Below, one piece after another: positions 61,682-64,000 of a DNA stretch of 64,000 bases (positions are counted from its first letter, which is position 1; every line of letters begins with the position of its first letter). Origin of the DNA: Calliphora vicina. Its lineage: Eukaryota > Arthropoda > Insecta > Diptera > Calliphoridae. The position numbers and the translations under genes were made by a program. The notes beneath the pieces are model-generated. The model was given only the letters and a program-made list of their open reading frames with translations, searched no databases and had not been told where the DNA came from. Location of the stretch: NCBI RefSeq assembly GCF_958450345.1, contig NC_088780.1, forward strand, positions 171,350,726-171,414,725. Direction: 5' to 3'.

Positions 61682-64000
61682 GTAAGTATACAACGCCAGC
61701 AAGAGTACGACACAAACCCATTTGGTGCAACAACAACCAACAGATTTTTTCCTTCAAGAATTCCATCTATCCGAATTGCACAGTGGTAAAGCAAACAATA
61801 TTAAACTCTGATTTTAGATTTGGATTTAGTATACTAAATGTACCTATTGTAGATTATGATATAATCTATATACGTACATACAGTGAATGTCACTTAAAAT
61901 CGTACACCATCGTAGTCAAATTTTATTCATTAGTTTTACAAAGTTGATGTTTTGGAAATATTTTAAAATGCTATTTTTATATTGTGTGTGCTATTACCTA
62001 TCAGAAAATTGGGTATAATTTGAATTGCCCTTATCCACAAATAAAAAAATTGGGTAAGACTGTCAGTGCCCAGAATATCAACGATTCATTTAAAATCGTA
62101 AAGGCACTAAAAAGTAGCAAATGATACCCTACAAAGTATTAGGATTATTTAATATTAAAATTTTTTTTAATTTTTAAAGTTTTAATTATAATTTAATATA
62201 ATTGTATGAATTTAAGAGAAATATGAATTTTGTGATGTTCTTTAATTTTCATCAATATTTTTTTTTAACGAATTGAGGTTTTGTTAACTTTTTTGTTGAA
62301 ATACATATTTTTTGATCCAATTAATAAAATGACTTTTAATTTGTTATATAATCACCTATTATTGCCTGTATAATTTCATAATATTTAAAAAAAATATGTT
62401 GTACGATTTTGAGTGACAATTACTGTATGTATATAAAATGTATAGTAATTCATAAAATGAGAACAGCCGGGACGATTTCTGTAAAATTGTTTGTCAGTTG
62501 TTCGTATTTTGGAGGTGAAGGTTTTTCCGGAAGAAAATTTTGGAAAATCCCTCCGGAAAAGTCGGAAAATTGAAAAAATCAAAAATCGAGTTTTTGTATG
62601 AAATTCTGAAAGAGCATGTTGAGTAGATCAGTTTTGTAGAATAAACTTAAAGTCCAGCTGGTCTGAATTTTTTTACAGTGAGTCAAAGTTTTCATTTTTT
62701 GGTCGAGGGAGCATGATACTAAATGAAAAAAAAATTATAAGTTAATGTCTGAGAGAATTTTCATTTTCAAATATCAGCTATATCTTCTTCTATATAAATA
62801 AAAATCAAATGTCGTTCGTTGGTAATTGCATCAGTTGAGAATCAGTTGTTGGTCAAAGTCCAAAGTTTTTACGAAATGAAAAATTGACCACACCCACTTT
62901 ACGCTAATTTGTTTTTAAATGTTCGCAATAGTCCACAAAAGTATTTTACGATCTGTGATCACTCATATTTCTAAACAAAAATCGATTTTTTATATAAAAA
63001 TTCAAAATATCTAAATTCGCTAATAACTTGGTCAATAATTTTTTATAAAAAAAACTCAAAATATCTAAATTTGCTAATAACTTGGTCAATAAGCGTTTAT
63101 CGAGTAAACGAGCTCGATCTGTTATCACTCATATTTCTGACCAAAAATCGATTTTTTATATAAAAACTCAAAATATCTAAATTCGCTAATAACTTGCCCA
63201 ATAAGCGTTTAATCAAGAAAACGAGCTCGATCTGTTATCACTGATATATTTCTGACCAAAAATAGATTTTTTTTAAAAAAAACTCAAAATATCTAAATTC
63301 GCTAATAACTTGGTCAATAAGCGTTTAATCGAGAAAACGAGCTCGATCTGTTATCACTCATATTTCTGACCAAAAATCGATTTTTTATAAAAAAAAAACT
63401 CAAAATATCTAAATTCGCTAATAACTTGGTCAATAAGCGTTTAATCGAGTAAACGAGCTCGATCTGTTATCACTCATATTTCTGACCAAAAATCGATTTT
63501 TTATAAAAAAACTCAAAATATCTAAATTCGCTAATAACATGGTAAATAAGCGTTTAATCAAGAAAACAAGCTCGATCTGTGATCACTCATATTTCTGACC
63601 AAAAATCGATTTTTTATATAAAAACTCAAAATATCTAAATTCGCTAATAACTTGGTCAATAAGCGTTTAATCGAGAAAACGAGCTCGATCTGTGATCACT
63701 CATATTGCTGACCAAAAATCGATTTTTTATATAAAAACTCAAAATATCTAAATTCGCTAATAGCTTGGTCAATAAGCGTTTAATCGAGAAAACGAGCTCG
63801 ATCTGTTATCACTCATATTTCTGACCAAAAATCGATTTTTTATAAAAAAAAAACTCAAAATATCTAAATTCGCTAATAACTTTGTCAATAAGCGTTTAAT
63901 CGAGTAAACGAGCTCGATCTGTGATCACTCATATTTCTGACCAAAAATCGATTTTGTATATAAAAACTCACAATATCTAAATTCGCTAATAACTTGGTCA
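61682..64000 (+). other. Intron 31, incomplete (at least 2.3 kb)
   Basis: 61682-62450 is AT-rich with nothing recognised. 62455-62650 has GGAGG..CCGGAAG..CCTCCGGAAAAGTCGG words and an ATTCTGAAAGAGCATGTTGAGTAG segment shared with 4604. From 62789 a second Helitron continues past the window end. Confidence 0.6.
62789..64000 (+). mobile_element. Second Helitron copy, truncated by the window edge
   Basis: TCTATATAAATAAAAATCAA followed by the same leader (GTCGTTCGTTGGTAATTGCA) as at 28216, with a shortened 'GACCACACCCACTTTACGC' block. A 113-bp tandem array runs from about 62935 to the end (at least 9 units), again in + orientation. The 3' CTAG end lies outside. Confidence 0.85.

Larger units (their letters stand above)
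58046..60740 (+). other. Intron 29 (2.7 kb)
   Basis: Contains an isolated Tc1-like terminus (58416-58450), a MITE (59629-59875) and an inverted degraded dispersed repeat (60130-60300). Otherwise AT-rich. Confidence 0.6.

Overview
The window looks like part of the nuclear genome of a higher fly, probably a schizophoran or calyptrate. It is very AT-rich, has GT-AG introns (many only 59-80 nt) and is full of dipteran-type transposable-element debris. This placement is inferred from sequence style; no species can be named.

One gene accounts for essentially all the coding sequence: an axonemal dynein heavy chain on the + strand. I reconstructed 31 coding exons from the ATG at 251 to the donor after 61681. 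Every junction keeps the reading frame, giving about 1,962 codons. Exons 24-31 align closely, as I recall the human protein, with DNAH10, the 1-beta heavy chain of the two-headed inner arm dynein I1/f (fly relative probably Dhc98D). Shared runs include the NEALRERHW region, ANAEKLFD and ERGYTLGAVDEI. The window holds the basic N-terminal extension, the tail (DHC_N1 region) and most of the linker (DHC_N2 region). The AAA+ motor and the 3' end lie beyond the right edge.

Intron sizes are sharply bimodal. Ten introns are 59-126 nt and sixteen exceed 1 kb, up to 8.4 kb. The large ones hold nested transposons. Intron 5 has a hAT-like element with an inner element, a hairpin and a Helitron fragment. 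Intron 7 has a 1.4-kb foldback element. Intron 13 has a small inverted-repeat element and a deleted Tc1-like element. Intron 17 has a 4.5-kb Helitron filled with about 36 copies of a 113-bp minisatellite. Intron 23 has a hAT-like element. Intron 24 has three inverted-repeat elements. Intron 25 has a dead piggyBac gene split by a hAT-like element that itself carries a 277-bp element pair, and a second hAT-like element carrying a solo LTR with an inner MITE. Intron 27 has a three-layer nest. Intron 29 has a MITE. Intron 31 has a second Helitron that runs off the window.

Points worth following: a phase-symmetric 96-codon exon (exon 17) with no counterpart in the human tail as I recall it; a stop-free 69-nt intron that looks coding; an exon with an almost pyrimidine-free acceptor just before an ATG; five hAT-like insertions with 8-bp target duplications (four perfect, one 7/8); a hAT-like insertion inside the piggyBac zinc-finger codons; and a minisatellite with higher-order structure carried inside Helitrons. 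I saw no tRNA, rRNA, CRISPR or second host gene.
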